A stretch of DNA of 64,000 bases, from contig NC_064616.1 in the NCBI RefSeq assembly GCF_023898315.1, forward strand, positions 288,203,205 through 288,267,204, written 5' to 3'. The notes under the pieces are model-generated. The model was not told where the DNA came from, searched no databases, and was given only the letters and a program-made list of their open reading frames with translations. Within the stretch, counting starts at the first letter, position 1, and each line of letters begins with the position of its first letter. Of the stretch, positions 21,252 to 31,517 are shown one piece after another. The stretch is from Schistocerca nitens (taxonomy: Eukaryota > Arthropoda > Insecta > Orthoptera > Acrididae). The position numbers and the translations under genes are program-made.

Positions 21252-22053
21252 CACGGTGGTTATAATAAAACTGTCTGTACTTACGAGGCACCCTATGAGA
21301 AAAACGAGTGGTTGCAGTGCAATAAAACTTCGTGGAAATCTTTGTAATGACTTGCGGAAGAGAAATAACCAATAAACCATTGAAACAAACACATTTTCAT
21401 TTCCAATAGAGGGGGTCATGTTTGTTAATAACATGCTATATGTGCGTTCCAGGTTACAAATGTTGTTCACTGAGGCAAACGTCTGCATGCACGACAACCA
21501 CGGATACCATTTCACAGTTATTAGCAACACTTTTCGAAATGTTGACCATGGAATGTTCACAGATAGTGACGCAGCTCGTACACTGCTTGATGATCGCACA
21601 ATACGTCCAGCATTCTCAGCCGCAGCAACATAACTTCTTCAACAATTTGTGGCGCAGTTCACCGCCGTCCTCTTTCAGGACTAATTCTCGAATCATCAGA
21701 TAATTCGAACTTCCGAATCATGCTCTTCAACCTCGGTGCGGAAGGAGGATATCTCCGTATTTCTTTAATGCGCCTATACTCGCGAAGAGCTTCACAAGTG
21801 AAGCCCTGATCGCCTTGTCCAGATCCTTGTTGACTATCTGCAAGTACAATGCATACTGATGTTCCTGTTTCAGCCCTACGTGGCCGTACCAGTACAGCCG
21901 CCTAACGGCAAGTCATGACAGTAACACTAGTAACAACACAAATGCTGCAGCGCACAGTCTGAAAATCATTCCTATAAAGTTGGGTTCCCATATGGTAAAT
22001 AGTTCCCCGTCTTCAATGGCTCAAGTAACGGAAGTTTAATTATAACCACCCTG
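21252..22053. mobile_element. Non-autonomous TA-flanked inverted-repeat element (MITE-like)
   Basis: An 802-bp block between TA dinucleotides (21250-21251 and 22054-22055). Inverted ends read cacggtggttataataaaac on the left and, complemented, cagggtggttataattaaac on the right. No transposase motif was found inside. Tc1/mariner-type mobilisation is inferred from the TA site. Confidence 0.7.
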
Positions 22054-22670
22054 TACTGGCGGCTTCATATCCTTGTAAAATTTTTTCCGCTGAGTAGGTC
22101 TCCCACCATCACGTTCCGGACACGTAACCAAGAGGAGATGACCTGGCGGAAGCACCCCCGATTCCTGTCTTCCTCAAGGAAAGACTCAGCACCTGACACA
22201 GTTGCAAAGACCGCAGTGTAGTGCCAACTGGCGAACTTTTTGCCCCACCAAGGCATTCGAAGCATCTGTCCTGCTCTAATTTGCAACATTACTGTTAATA
22301 AATAAATGTACTATCGGAGTTGCACTTCAGGGGACAAATCTAGAAGTGAGCACCGTTTAGTGAGTTGACTAGCAACTCAGACAATTTACAGTCACTACGT
22401 TTAAGAGGTCGATCGATGATTGGTTCTACCAGGATAAGTCATTTTTAATTCACTATTGGAAGTTATCTGTTCAAAGTTATTGTAGTATAAGTGGATCTAT
22501 AATGCTGATTACGTTTTTCATATGAAATTGACGGTTAGATGATAATATTTGGACTGTATGTTTTAAATGGTGCTCATACCACACCTTGACAGCTTGCGTA
22601 ACGCACTGTTGTTGACACAATTCAACTGCGAGAATGAATAGAGAAATCTAATGCGAGAATTCTATGAAAA
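22054..22670. other. No recognisable feature
   Basis: No family or motif recognised. Confidence 0.4.
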
Positions 22671-22773
22671 TATTATCTGGGTATGAACTTTGATGAAAAA
22701 CTGATTACTTTGAAGCTAAAGTTGGTCCTTGTGAAATTTAATTAAAGAAAGAGTCTGTTTTGCACACTATTTA

Positions 22774-24299
22774 CAGGGTGTTTCAAAAATGACCGGTATA
22801 TTTGAAACGGCAATAAAAACTAAACGAGCAGCGATAGAAATACACCGTTTGTTGCAATATGCTTGGGACAACAGTACATTTTCAGGCGGACAAACTTTCG
22901 AAATTACAGTAGTTACAATTTTCAACAACAGATGGCGCTGCAAGTGACGTGAAAGATATAGAAGACAACGCAGTCTGTGGGTGCGCCATTCTGTACGTCG
23001 TCTTTCTGCTGTAAGCGTGTGCTGTTCACAACGTGCAAGTGTGCTGTAGACAACATGGTTTATTCCTTAGAACAGAGGATTTTTCTGGTGTTGGAATTCC
23101 ACCGCCTAGAACACAGTGTTGTTGCAACAAGACGAAGTTTTCAACGGAGGTTTAATGTAACCAAAGGACCGAAAAGCGATACAATAAAGGATCTGTTTGA
23201 AAAATTTCAACGGACTGGGAACGTGACGGATGAACGTGCTGGAAAGGTAGGGCGACCCCGTACGGCAACCACAGAGGGCAACGCGCAGCTAGTGCAGCAG
23301 GTGATCCAACAGCGGCCTCGGGTTTCCGTTCGCCGTGTTGCAGCTGCGGTCCAGATGACGCCAACGTCCACGTATCGTCTCATGCGCCAGAGTTTACACC
23401 TCTATCCATACAAAATTCAAACGCGGCAACCCCTCAGCGCCGCTACCATTGCTGCACGAGAGACATTCGCTAACGATATAGTGCACAGGATTGATGACGG
23501 CGATATGCATGTGGGCAGCATTTGGTTTACTGACGAATCTTATTTTTACCTGGACGGCTTCGTCAATAAACAGAACTGGCGCATATGGGGAACCGAAAAG
23601 CCCCATGTTCCAGTCCCATCGTCCCTGCATCCTCAAAAAGTACTGGTCTGGGCCGCCATTTCTTCCAAAGGAATCATTGGCCCATTTTTCAGATCCGAAA
23701 TGATTACTGCATCACGCTATCTGGACATTCTTCGTGAATTTGTGGCGGTACAAACTGCCTTAGACGACACTGCGAACACCTCGTGGTTTATGCAAGATGG
23801 TGCCCGGCCACATCGCACGGCCGACGTCTTTAATTTCCTGAATGAATATTTCGATGATCGTGTGATTGCTTTGGGCTATCCGAAACATACAGGAGGTGGC
23901 GTGGATTGAACCCCTGTGACTTCTTTCTGTGGGGACACTTGAAAGACCAGGTGTACCGCCAGAATCCAGAAACAATTGAACAGCTGAAGCAGTACATCTC
24001 ATCTGCATGTGAAGCTATTCCGCCAGACACGTTGTCAAAGGTTTCGGGTAATTTCATTCAGAGACTACGCCATATTATTGATACGCATGGTGGATATGTG
24101 GAAAATATCGTACTATAGAGTTTCCCAGACCGCAGCGCCATCTGTTGTTGAAAATTGTAACTACTGTAATTTCGAAAGTTTGTCTGCCTGAAAATGTACT
24201 GTTGTCCCAAGCATATTGCAACAAACGGTGTATTTCTATCGCTGCTCGTTTAGTTTTTATTGCCGTTTCAAATATACCGGTCATTTTTGAAACACCCTG
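22774..24299 (+). mobile_element. Mariner-like transposon with 168-bp terminal inverted repeats
   Basis: A 1,526-bp element inserted at TA (22772-22773; copy at 24300-24301). The inverted repeats (22774-22941 and 24132-24299) are nearly identical over about 168 bp, with one difference seen (caggcggac against caggcagac). Ends start cagggtgtttcaaaaatgac. The single transposase gene is open except for one lesion near 23907. Near-identical repeats and a nearly clean gene point to a young insertion. Confidence 0.92.
23055..24118 (+). pseudogene. Mariner-like transposase with one frame-breaking deletion
   Basis: From MVYSLEQRIFLVLEFHRLEHS the N-terminus forms a helix-turn-helix with VGRPRTATTEGN linker text, then RVSVRRVAAAVQMTPTSTYR (second helix-turn-helix). 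Catalytic blocks are IWFTDESYFYLDG (first Asp) and WFMQDGARPH (second Asp). After HTGGGVD the frame stops at 23907-23909. The rest, NPCDFFLWGHLKDQVYR to GGYVENIVL, continues in another frame to 24118 and holds the third Asp (NPCD). Relatives carry WPPYSPDL between these parts, so a deletion of about 22 bp is inferred. Without it the protein would have normal length, about 360 residues. Start at 23055 precedes the conserved text. Confidence 0.88.
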
Positions 24300-25101
24300 T
24301 AGCTTGCCTGAGTACCACTGGATAACGCCGTGTAAACTTCTGTCGTAGTTACAGCGAATCTCGATAACAGAGCTGCAAAATCTGACTACTGAGATACGCA
24401 AAGGAGCAATACGTTCTCTAAAAACATTGCATCATTCTTGGTTCATAATTTTTGATAGTGGTTTTAGATAAACTGAAAATCAATAGACTCTCTGGATGTG
24501 GATATTTACTGGGTTAAATCAACTCAATAGCAATCTCATATCATTTGACTTAATACCATACAACGTTACTTCAATAATAGTAAAGCTTTCTCTGAAATCA
24601 CATAACTATATTCCAAGAACTACAAAAACTAAGCTTCTCATGTATAATCGTTCCTGGGAAAAATTTCCAAAATCTGATTCCTAAATCTATTTCTATCTCA
24701 TTGATCGATGAATCTTAACAAAAAAAAGCAAAGCAAAAAGCAAAAAGATTCTTAATCTGGATGTCTGACCACCCAAGTTGATTTAACCCAGTAAATATCC
24801 ACATACAAAGGGTCTATTGATTTTCAGTTTATTTAAAACCATTATCAAAAATTATGAACCAAGAATGATGCAATGTTTTTAGAGAACGAATTGCTCCTTT
24901 GCGCATCTCAATAGTCAGATTTTGCAGCTCTGTTATCGAGATTCGCTGTAACTACGAGAGAAGTTTACACGGCGTTATCCAGTGCTACTCAGGCAAGCTA
25001 AATAGTGTGCAAAGCAGACCCTTTCTTTAATTAAATTTCACAAGAACCAACTTTAGCTTCAAAGTAATGAGTTTTTCATCAAAGTTCATACCCAGATAAT
25101 A

Positions 25102-25925
25102 CTGTCGCAAATAAAGCAAACTTAATAATTATCTGAAATCCAATCTTCACAAAGAGTATAATCGTACCAATGCAAAAATCAATTCTTTTTCTCTCCACAT
25201 TAAATCTTCCATTAATCCGTAGTATAATTCCCAAAAATCTCCACTGTTTGCTGCTTACTGCTGCTTAACCAAAATCTAACACCACATCTAAGACCAGAGC
25301 TAAACTGTCTACTCTCCTCTCCTAGCGATCGACAGATAAATCTGGCACCCATATTCGCAGAGCAAAGACCTTCGCTAACTCATCACTGTGGAGTGCAACT
25401 TCTCTGACGAGTCTGTGCGCGCATGTCTAAGCAATTCAAACCTTACGAGCGGGATTCCAGACATCCAAAACATGAAAAATTCCTACGGAAATTTACAAAC
25501 ATTCATTTCACTATTTCCCATGACTGAATTCGTTAAGTGCCACCCATTCAGTCCTCCAATTGGCAGCACTCTCATAATTTGCATATTTTCGGTATATATT
25601 CTCAAATACACGACAGCAGTTGCAGTCTCTCACATCGCTTTTGGAAACTACCACAACTTGATATTCGTGCTACGTTTCGTATATAGTATATCATCGCAAT
25701 GTCTAAATCAGTTGTAGTCTTGTCATCTATTGTAGGAGTTTCTGCCTACGGATTGCACATTAGACTGAAATATGAACGGCGTATTCGGACATGACCACCG
25801 ACCTGTCATAACGAGAAAGGTGATTCATCTGACTAGGCGACACGTTCCATTTATCCACTATCGAAGATCTCCTGCTCACTGCAATTGTAACTGACGATGT
25901 CGTTTGGTCAGCATGAGACTGTATA
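25102..25925. other. No gene recognised; contains a short shared segment
   Basis: An open frame at 25388-25717 lacks any motif I know. The part around 25693-25775 (gtctaaatcagttgtagtct... cctacggattgcacatta) is similar to 37013-37085 in the same orientation, so it belongs to an undescribed dispersed repeat. Confidence 0.4.
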
Positions 25926-26127
25926 CAGGGTGTTACAAAAAGGTACGGCCAAACTTTCTGGAAACATTCCTCACACACAAAGAAAGAAAATATGTTATGT
26001 GGACATGTGTCCGGAAACGCTTACTTTCCATGTCAGCGTTCATTTTATTACTTCTCTTCAAATCACAATAATCATGGAATGGAAACACACAGCAACAGAA
26101 CATACCAGCGTGACTTCAAACACTTTG

Positions 26128-27394
26128 TTACAGGAAATGTTCAAAATGTCCTCCGTTAGCGAGGATACATGCAGCCACCCTCCGTCGCATGGAATCCCTG
26201 ATGCGCTGATGCAGCCCTGCAGAATGGCGTATTGTATCACTGCCGTCCACAATACGAGCACGAAGAGTCTCTACATTTGGTACCGGGGTTGCGTAGACAA
26301 GAGCTTTCAAATGCTCCCATAAATGAAAGTCAAGAGGGTTGAGGTCAGGAGAACGTGGAGGCCATGGAATTGGTCCGCCTCTACCAATCCATCGGTCACC
26401 GAATCTGTTGTCGAGAAACGTACGAACTGAAATGTGCAGGAGCTTCATCGTGCATGAACCACATGTTGTGTCGTACTTGTAAAGGCACATGTTCTAGCAG
26501 CACAGGTAGAGTATCCCGGATGAAATCATGATAACGTGCTCCATTGAGCGTAGGTGGAAGAACATGGGGCCCAATCAAGACATCACCAACAATGCCTGCC
26601 CAAACGTTCACAGAAAATCTGTGTTGATGACGTGATTGCACGATTGCGTGCGGATTCTCGTCAGCCCACACATGTTGATTGTGAAAATTTACAATTTGAT
26701 CACGTTGGAATGAAGCCTCATCCATAAAGAGAACATTAGCAGTGAAATGAGGATTGACACATTGTTGGATGAACCATTCGCAGAAGTGTACCCGTGGAGT
26801 CCAAACAGCTGCTGATAGTACCAGCACACGCTGTACATGTTACGGAAACAACTGGTTCTCCCGTAGCACTCTCCATAAAATGGCTCTGAGCACTATGGGA
26901 CTTAACTTCGGAGGTCATCAGTCCCCTAGAACTTAGAACTACTTAAACCTAACTAACCTAAGGACAACACAAACATCCATGCCCGAGGCAGGATTCGAAC
27001 CTGCGACCGTAGCGGTCGTGCGGTTCCAGACTGTAGCGCCTAGAACCACTCGGCCACTCTGGCCGGCCACTCTCCATACAGTGACGTGGTCAACGCTACC
27101 TTGGACAGCAGCAACTTCACTGACGCTGACATTAGGGTTATCGTAAACCGCACGAAGAATTGCCTCGTCCATTGCAGGTGTCCTCGTCGTTCTAGGTCTT
27201 CCCCAGTCGCGAGTCATAGGCTGGAATGTTCCGTGCTCCCTAAGACGCCGATCAATTGCTTCGAACGTCTTCCTGTCGGGACACCTTCGTTCTGGAAATC
27301 TGTCTCGATACAATCGTACCGCGCCACGGCCATTGCCCCGTGCTAATCCATACATCATCAAATGCGCATCTGCCAACTCCGCATTTGTAAACAT
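26128..27394 (-). pseudogene. Mariner-like transposase, interrupted
   Basis: From MFTNAELADAHLMMYGLARG (27394) the N-terminal helix-turn-helix runs through RRLREHGTFQPMTRDWGRPR and AILRAVYDNPNVSVSEVAA to HVTVWRV. The SINE enters there. Beyond the SINE the frame resumes as RVLRENQLFP with a TAA in place of the next codon, then WTPRVHFCEWF, LFMDEASFQRD (first Asp), HVWADENPHAIV, VNVWAGIVGDVLIGPH and MWFMHDEAPAHFS (second Asp). One frame shift near 26425 precedes RWIGRGGPIPWPPRSPDLN and NPLDFHLWEH (third Asp), and the protein ends ANGGHFEHFL. Three lesions in all: SINE, one stop, one shift. Otherwise well preserved. Confidence 0.88.
26878..27067 (-). mobile_element. SINE-1 inside the mariner-like element
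   Basis: Full-length minus-strand SINE-1 flanked by cactctccata (26867-26877 and 27068-27078). On the coding strand of the host element the duplication encodes the repeated WRV codons. Confidence 0.92.
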
Positions 27395-27702
27395 TGCACT
27401 GACTGCAAAACCACGTTCGTGATGAACACTAACCTGTTGATGCTACGTACTGATGTGCTTGATGCTAGTACTGTAGAGCAAAGAGTCGCATGTCAACACA
27501 AGCACCGAAGTCAACATTACCTTCCTTCAATTGGGCCAACTGGCGGTGAATCGAGGAAGTACAGTACATACTGACGAAACTAAAATGAGGTCTAACATGG
27601 AAATTAAGCGTTTCCGGACACATGTCCACATAACATCTTTTCTTTATTTGCGTGTGAAGAATGTTTCCTGAAAGTTTGGCCGTATCTTTTTGTAACACCT
27701 TG

Positions 27703-28256
27703 TATAGGGGCCGTCTGCTGCGGAACCCCATGTTCAACAGCGTACGCTGAGCAATGTGCTCCAAAAAACTTCTGCCCTCACAACCTTTTCACTCTGTCAT
27801 CTGATCTGCCACAACCCTCTGACATTCACGTTCCGTAGTGCGACACTCAACACCGCTTCGCCTAATCGTGGTTTTCCCGTCCTTAAACCATAGATGCTCA
27901 CGATAGTATCACGCGAAGAGCCGACCAGCTATCCCGTTTTCGAGATTCTCGTTCCCAGGCTCCGCAGTATAACAGTATTCACTTTGTCCAAGTCGCTTAT
28001 GCCAGGGGCTTTGACCATTTGTAACCCGTATCATCGTTAGGATAATTCCTCATTTTTCTCTGCTCCGATTGTATACTTTCCTTATGGCGTCGCATACTGA
28101 GACGCCACCAGGCGTCATTCAGGCGTCGATGTGAGTGGTGATAATGGTTTGGCTCCTCAGAGTGAGTTTATAACTCACAGCTGGGGAAAGTGCCTCGTAA
28201 TGTTTTACTTTGTCTGCGCACAGTTTTCACAATATTGAACAGTTTCATATTCATGT
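27703..28256. other. No recognisable feature
   Basis: Nothing recognised in this stretch. Confidence 0.4.
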
Positions 28257-28437
28257 TTAATTGGAAATTTATGGTAAGGTCTTATGGGACCAACCTGCTG
28301 AGGTAATCGGTACCTAAGCTTACACACTACTTAATCTAACTTAAACTAACTTACGCTAAGGACAACACACACACACACACACACCCATACCCGAGAGAGG
28401 ACTCGAACCTCCGATGGGGGTGGGGGGGGGGGGGGCG
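28257..28437 (-). repeat. tRNA-derived SINE (family 4), truncated head, with AC and G runs
   Basis: Minus-strand reading gives a B-box-like aggttcgagtcctctc followed by a body in ggatgt/ccttagc style and a tail ggtcccataagacc. An (AC)n expansion sits at about 28365-28383, and a G-rich run (about 28418-28436) replaces the head. It resembles the SINE at 40491-40689 in overall layout. Confidence 0.6.
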
Positions 28438-28529
28438 CTTTAGTTATAATCATAAATGATTAGACTTATCAGGTTATTAACGTTAATTCTGAGATTGATG
28501 TAACTACTGTTTGTACCTATAGCTAGCAC

Positions 28530-28850
28530 TCACTCCGTCTTCATGCCACAAAGGGCCCATCAATACCATCCGACCGCCGCGTCATCCTCATCTGAGGATG
28601 CGGATAGGAGGGGCGTGTGGTCAGCACACCGCTCTCCCGGTCGTGATGATGGTTTTCTGTGACCGGAGCCGCTACTAGTCGGTCGAGTAGGTCCTCAATT
28701 GGCATCACGAGGCTGAGTGCACCCAGAAAAAATGGCAACAGCACATGGCGGCCCGGATGGTCACCCATCCAAGTGCCGGTCACGCCCGACAGCGCTTAAC
28801 TTCGGTGATTTGACGGGAACCGGTGTATCCACTGCGGCAAGGCCGCTGCC
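28530..28850 (-). mobile_element. SINE derived from 5S rRNA
   Basis: The minus strand begins at 28850 with about 95 nt recognisable as 5S rRNA: actgcagtggatacaccgg-like text, then gtcaaatcaccgaagttaag (the 5S internal promoter region) and cacttggatgggtgacc. It continues into a body unrelated to 5S (acccagcctcgtgatgcc-like, then gaccggccg-like text) and ends near 28530. 5S-derived SINEs use the internal RNA polymerase III promoter of 5S RNA. This copy has the best preserved head of the three here. Confidence 0.85.
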
Positions 28851-28937
28851 CGCACCTATACCTAGGAAGGACCACATTTCCGGCCAAAGGCTCATAAACT
28901 AGAAGAGTGCATGGATAATTCGGGAACATTCCATATA

Positions 28938-29855
28938 CAGGTTGTTTCACAATTCAAGTTACGCATTTCTAGAGGTTGCAGAGGGACTTGTTAGAGTTAC
29001 AGAGGAGCCCATGTTCGGAAGTGTCATCCAACGACGCTACAGAGCTTCAGTGTTATAGGCATGGTCGCCTGTAAATGTATGTATGTATGGGGTGATTACG
29101 CGATGATGTTACAAATCTTCGAGAATGATGGGGAAAGATGGGGAAAGATAAACGTATCAGTTTGAGGTGAGGGTCCCCGTACCGGAATCGATCGAGTCCC
29201 AAGGTTATAAACGAAAATCCTCCTGACACGTCTGCCAGTGGAATAAATGTACCGGTTCTGTTGTTGCTAAGACTGTAGGGTAGGTTACTTTCAGAAGTGG
29301 TATTACGGACCAAAGTAAGAAGAAATATCCAGCAAACATTGGCTCTAAAAAACACACATTAGGAGCTATGAGCACTTCGTCAATAGGGTAGATGTGTTTC
29401 ACACTAGCGAAGATGAACAAGTGCTAATAGCTCCTAAGGTATGCATTTCAGAGCCTACGTTTAAAAGACATTTTTTTCTTGTCTTGGTTCATACTACCAC
29501 ATGTTAAATTTGCATACACTACATTCTTAGGAACAACAGTACCAGCACATGTATTCCACTGTTAGAGACAACAGAATGAGTTTCACTTGTGACTTTCGAT
29601 TCATTCGTTTCCGAACCAGGAATCCTTACCTCAAACTGAAACATTTATCGTTCTCCATCATCCTTGAAGGTTTGTGATATCATCATGGAATCACCCTGTA
29701 TAAACATATATTTACCGGCTCAGGTGTCTCTATCTTTCGCACTTTGTACCGTCGTTGGATGAAGTTTCCGGACATGGATTCCTATGTAAAACATGCTCCA
29801 CTAAGTCTCCTCTATAGCTTCCAGAAGTGTGTAACATGAATTGTGAAACACTCCG
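28938..29855. mobile_element. MITE with long inverted repeats, hosting another MITE
   Basis: TA-flanked (28936-28937, 29856-29857). Left arm begins caggttgtttcacaattcaa; the right arm, complemented, begins ggagtgtttcacaattcatg. Arms match out to the middle, including catccaacgacg, so the element is palindromic, about 305 bp without the insertion. A second MITE lies at 29088-29698 near the centre. Confidence 0.85.
29088..29698. mobile_element. Palindromic MITE nested in another MITE
   Basis: A 611-bp TA-flanked element (29086-29087, 29699-29700). Ends read tggggtgattacgcgatgat and, complemented from the right, cagggtgattccatgatgat. Pairing continues through cagtttgaggt, cagtggaata and ttaggagctat to a centre near 29394, so almost the whole element is one imperfect palindrome. 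No coding motif. Confidence 0.88.
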
Positions 29856-29904
29856 TATATGACCGTAACTAAGTTTACAGCTCCCTATCGATTCTACAAA
29901 GAAA

Positions 29905-30305
29905 ACCCACCACGTTAGCCGAGAGCGCTAATGTGCTGCTTCGTGGACTCGGTTAGGCGCGCCGGCCCCAGATCGAATCCGCCCGGAGGATTAACGACGG
30001 CGGTCGATGTGCCGGCCAGCCTGGATGTGGTTTTTAGGTGGTTTTCCACATCCCCTAGGTGAATACCGGGCTGGTCCCCACGTCCCGCCTCAGTTACATG
30101 GCTCGCAGACATCTGAACACTTTCGTATTATTCTATGGATTCCACTAGATGCAGACTGTTGGGGTACACTAATTCCGTGCTGGGGGGTACGGGGTGGCGG
30201 CAGGAAGGGCATCCAGCCACCCCTAAATCTAACATTGCCAAATCCGATTAACCGTGCTGACCTTGCGTACCTGCGGGAAAAAGGCGCAAGCGAAAGACAG
30301 AAAGA
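29905..30305 (+). mobile_element. Long tRNA-derived SINE (about 400 bp) with 18-bp target duplication
   Basis: It starts with a tRNA-like head (gttagccgagagcgctaatg, B-box-like agatcgaatcc), followed by a body of about 330 bp (gtggtttttaggtggttttc, ggggtacggggtggcggc) and the end gcgcaagcgaaagacag. The perfect duplication atcgattctacaaagaaa lies at 29887-29904 and 30306-30323. Confidence 0.88.
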
Positions 30306-30323
30306 ATCGATTCTACAAAGAAA

Positions 30324-30586
30324 TGTGACAATTTTCATCGTATTTTTTATTGTCTCTGCAATTTTTTTGGCGTAATCTTCATAGGCACCGAGTTTTCGTT
30401 ATGACATCGATCTGAAAAGTCTGGCCTACCTTCCAGAGTGATATTTGCAGATTTGTTTATGCAGTGTTCCATGTTATTGTGATCAAATTAAAACAAAAGA
30501 GCCGTTCTGAAAGAGCGGAAATGCAGCACTTTACCGCTGACGGTGTGACTCGAAGGATAGGTGCGCACCGTATAGAAATGTGACTT
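30324..30586. other. No recognisable feature
   Basis: Nothing recognised between the SINE and the piggyBac element. Confidence 0.4.
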
Positions 30587-31517
30587 TTAACACTAGAAGG
30601 ACCGTACCGGGCAATCTGACCAGTGAGCATTGTTTAACATCTAAAAAAATGGCGTATGTTTCAACTTATGGGTTTTATAACTTTTAATGCACCTTGGTGG
30701 TTTATAATTTCTGAAAAAGACAAACGTCTATTACAAAAACTGAACGAATTATAAACATTTTTACCTTAAAGGACCGCAGCCACTCATTCTGACCGGTCAG
30801 ACGCAAGAATGGATTTTTTTTATCAGATTAGCTTATTTTATTTCATTGTTGTATTCTCGTTCCCTCTCTCTCTTTACGTTTTACTTTATTTTGTGGAAGA
30901 GTGACATATTTTAGCTGCTATTCTCTGTAAATACGCTGTTGTGCTCTGCAGATGTTCAGCGCTCCTCCTTATTGTTATGGCGCGCCACTGTTTTCGTTCG
31001 GATGAAGAATTACTGAATTACCTGAACAGTTTATCAGAAGAAGATTCTGAAGGCGAAGATATTGCTGAATGTGATGAGTTGGATGATAAAGATGACAAAG
31101 ATGACACGGAATATCATCCCCACGAAACAGGACAAGGCGACTCATCAGAGTCGGAAGAGGAATATTCAGAACACGTACATCATACAAATAACCCAGTGCT
31201 TACACGTGACGAAATAAATCGCATCCATCTCAGCATCCGAAGATGGAAGTGCAGCCGACGGAACAGTTTGGACTCGAATTGCACCAGGGCATGTACCTGA
31301 AAGATTAGAGCGTCACAACGTGTTGGTAAAAATTCCTGAGCCACCGTGTAACGATAGGAAGCTTCAGCCCCAGGCAGTTTCTTCTGTGCACTGTGAGCGT
31401 TGGCAGAGGGTAATATTCTACACAACATGAAACACTTTACAGAAATTAGAGCCCTAGAACTTTTCCAGCACGACACATGGGTACTTCATATTGCCCAATT
31501 AGAAGTTGCCATAGCTA

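Larger units (their letters stand above)
22671..25101. repeat. Inverted duplication with 326-bp arms, left arm split by a transposon
   Basis: The right arm is 24776-25101. Its inverted partner is 22671-22773 plus 24302-24524, and 103 + 223 equals 326 bp, the same length. The split falls exactly at the mariner-like element 22774-24299. The right arm reads gcaagctaaatagtgtgc across the uninterrupted point, so it shows the empty site. The spacer (24525-24775, 251 bp) has no recognised gene. Arms differ by only a few bases per 100. Confidence 0.9.
25926..27702 (-). mobile_element. Mariner-like transposon split by a SINE
   Basis: TA-flanked (25924-25925 and 27703-27704). Inverted ends start cagggtgttacaaaaaggta and caaggtgttacaaaaagata. 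Without the SINE (26878-27067) and its 11-bp duplication it would be about 1,576 bp. It carries one transposase gene on the minus strand. A fragment of a relative lies at 6450-6955. Confidence 0.9.

Noticed and set aside
28756-28850. 5S rRNA gene on the minus strand
   Set aside because: Only about 95 of 120 nt match 5S, and the sequence runs straight into a repeat body also present at 47100-47414, so it is a SINE head.
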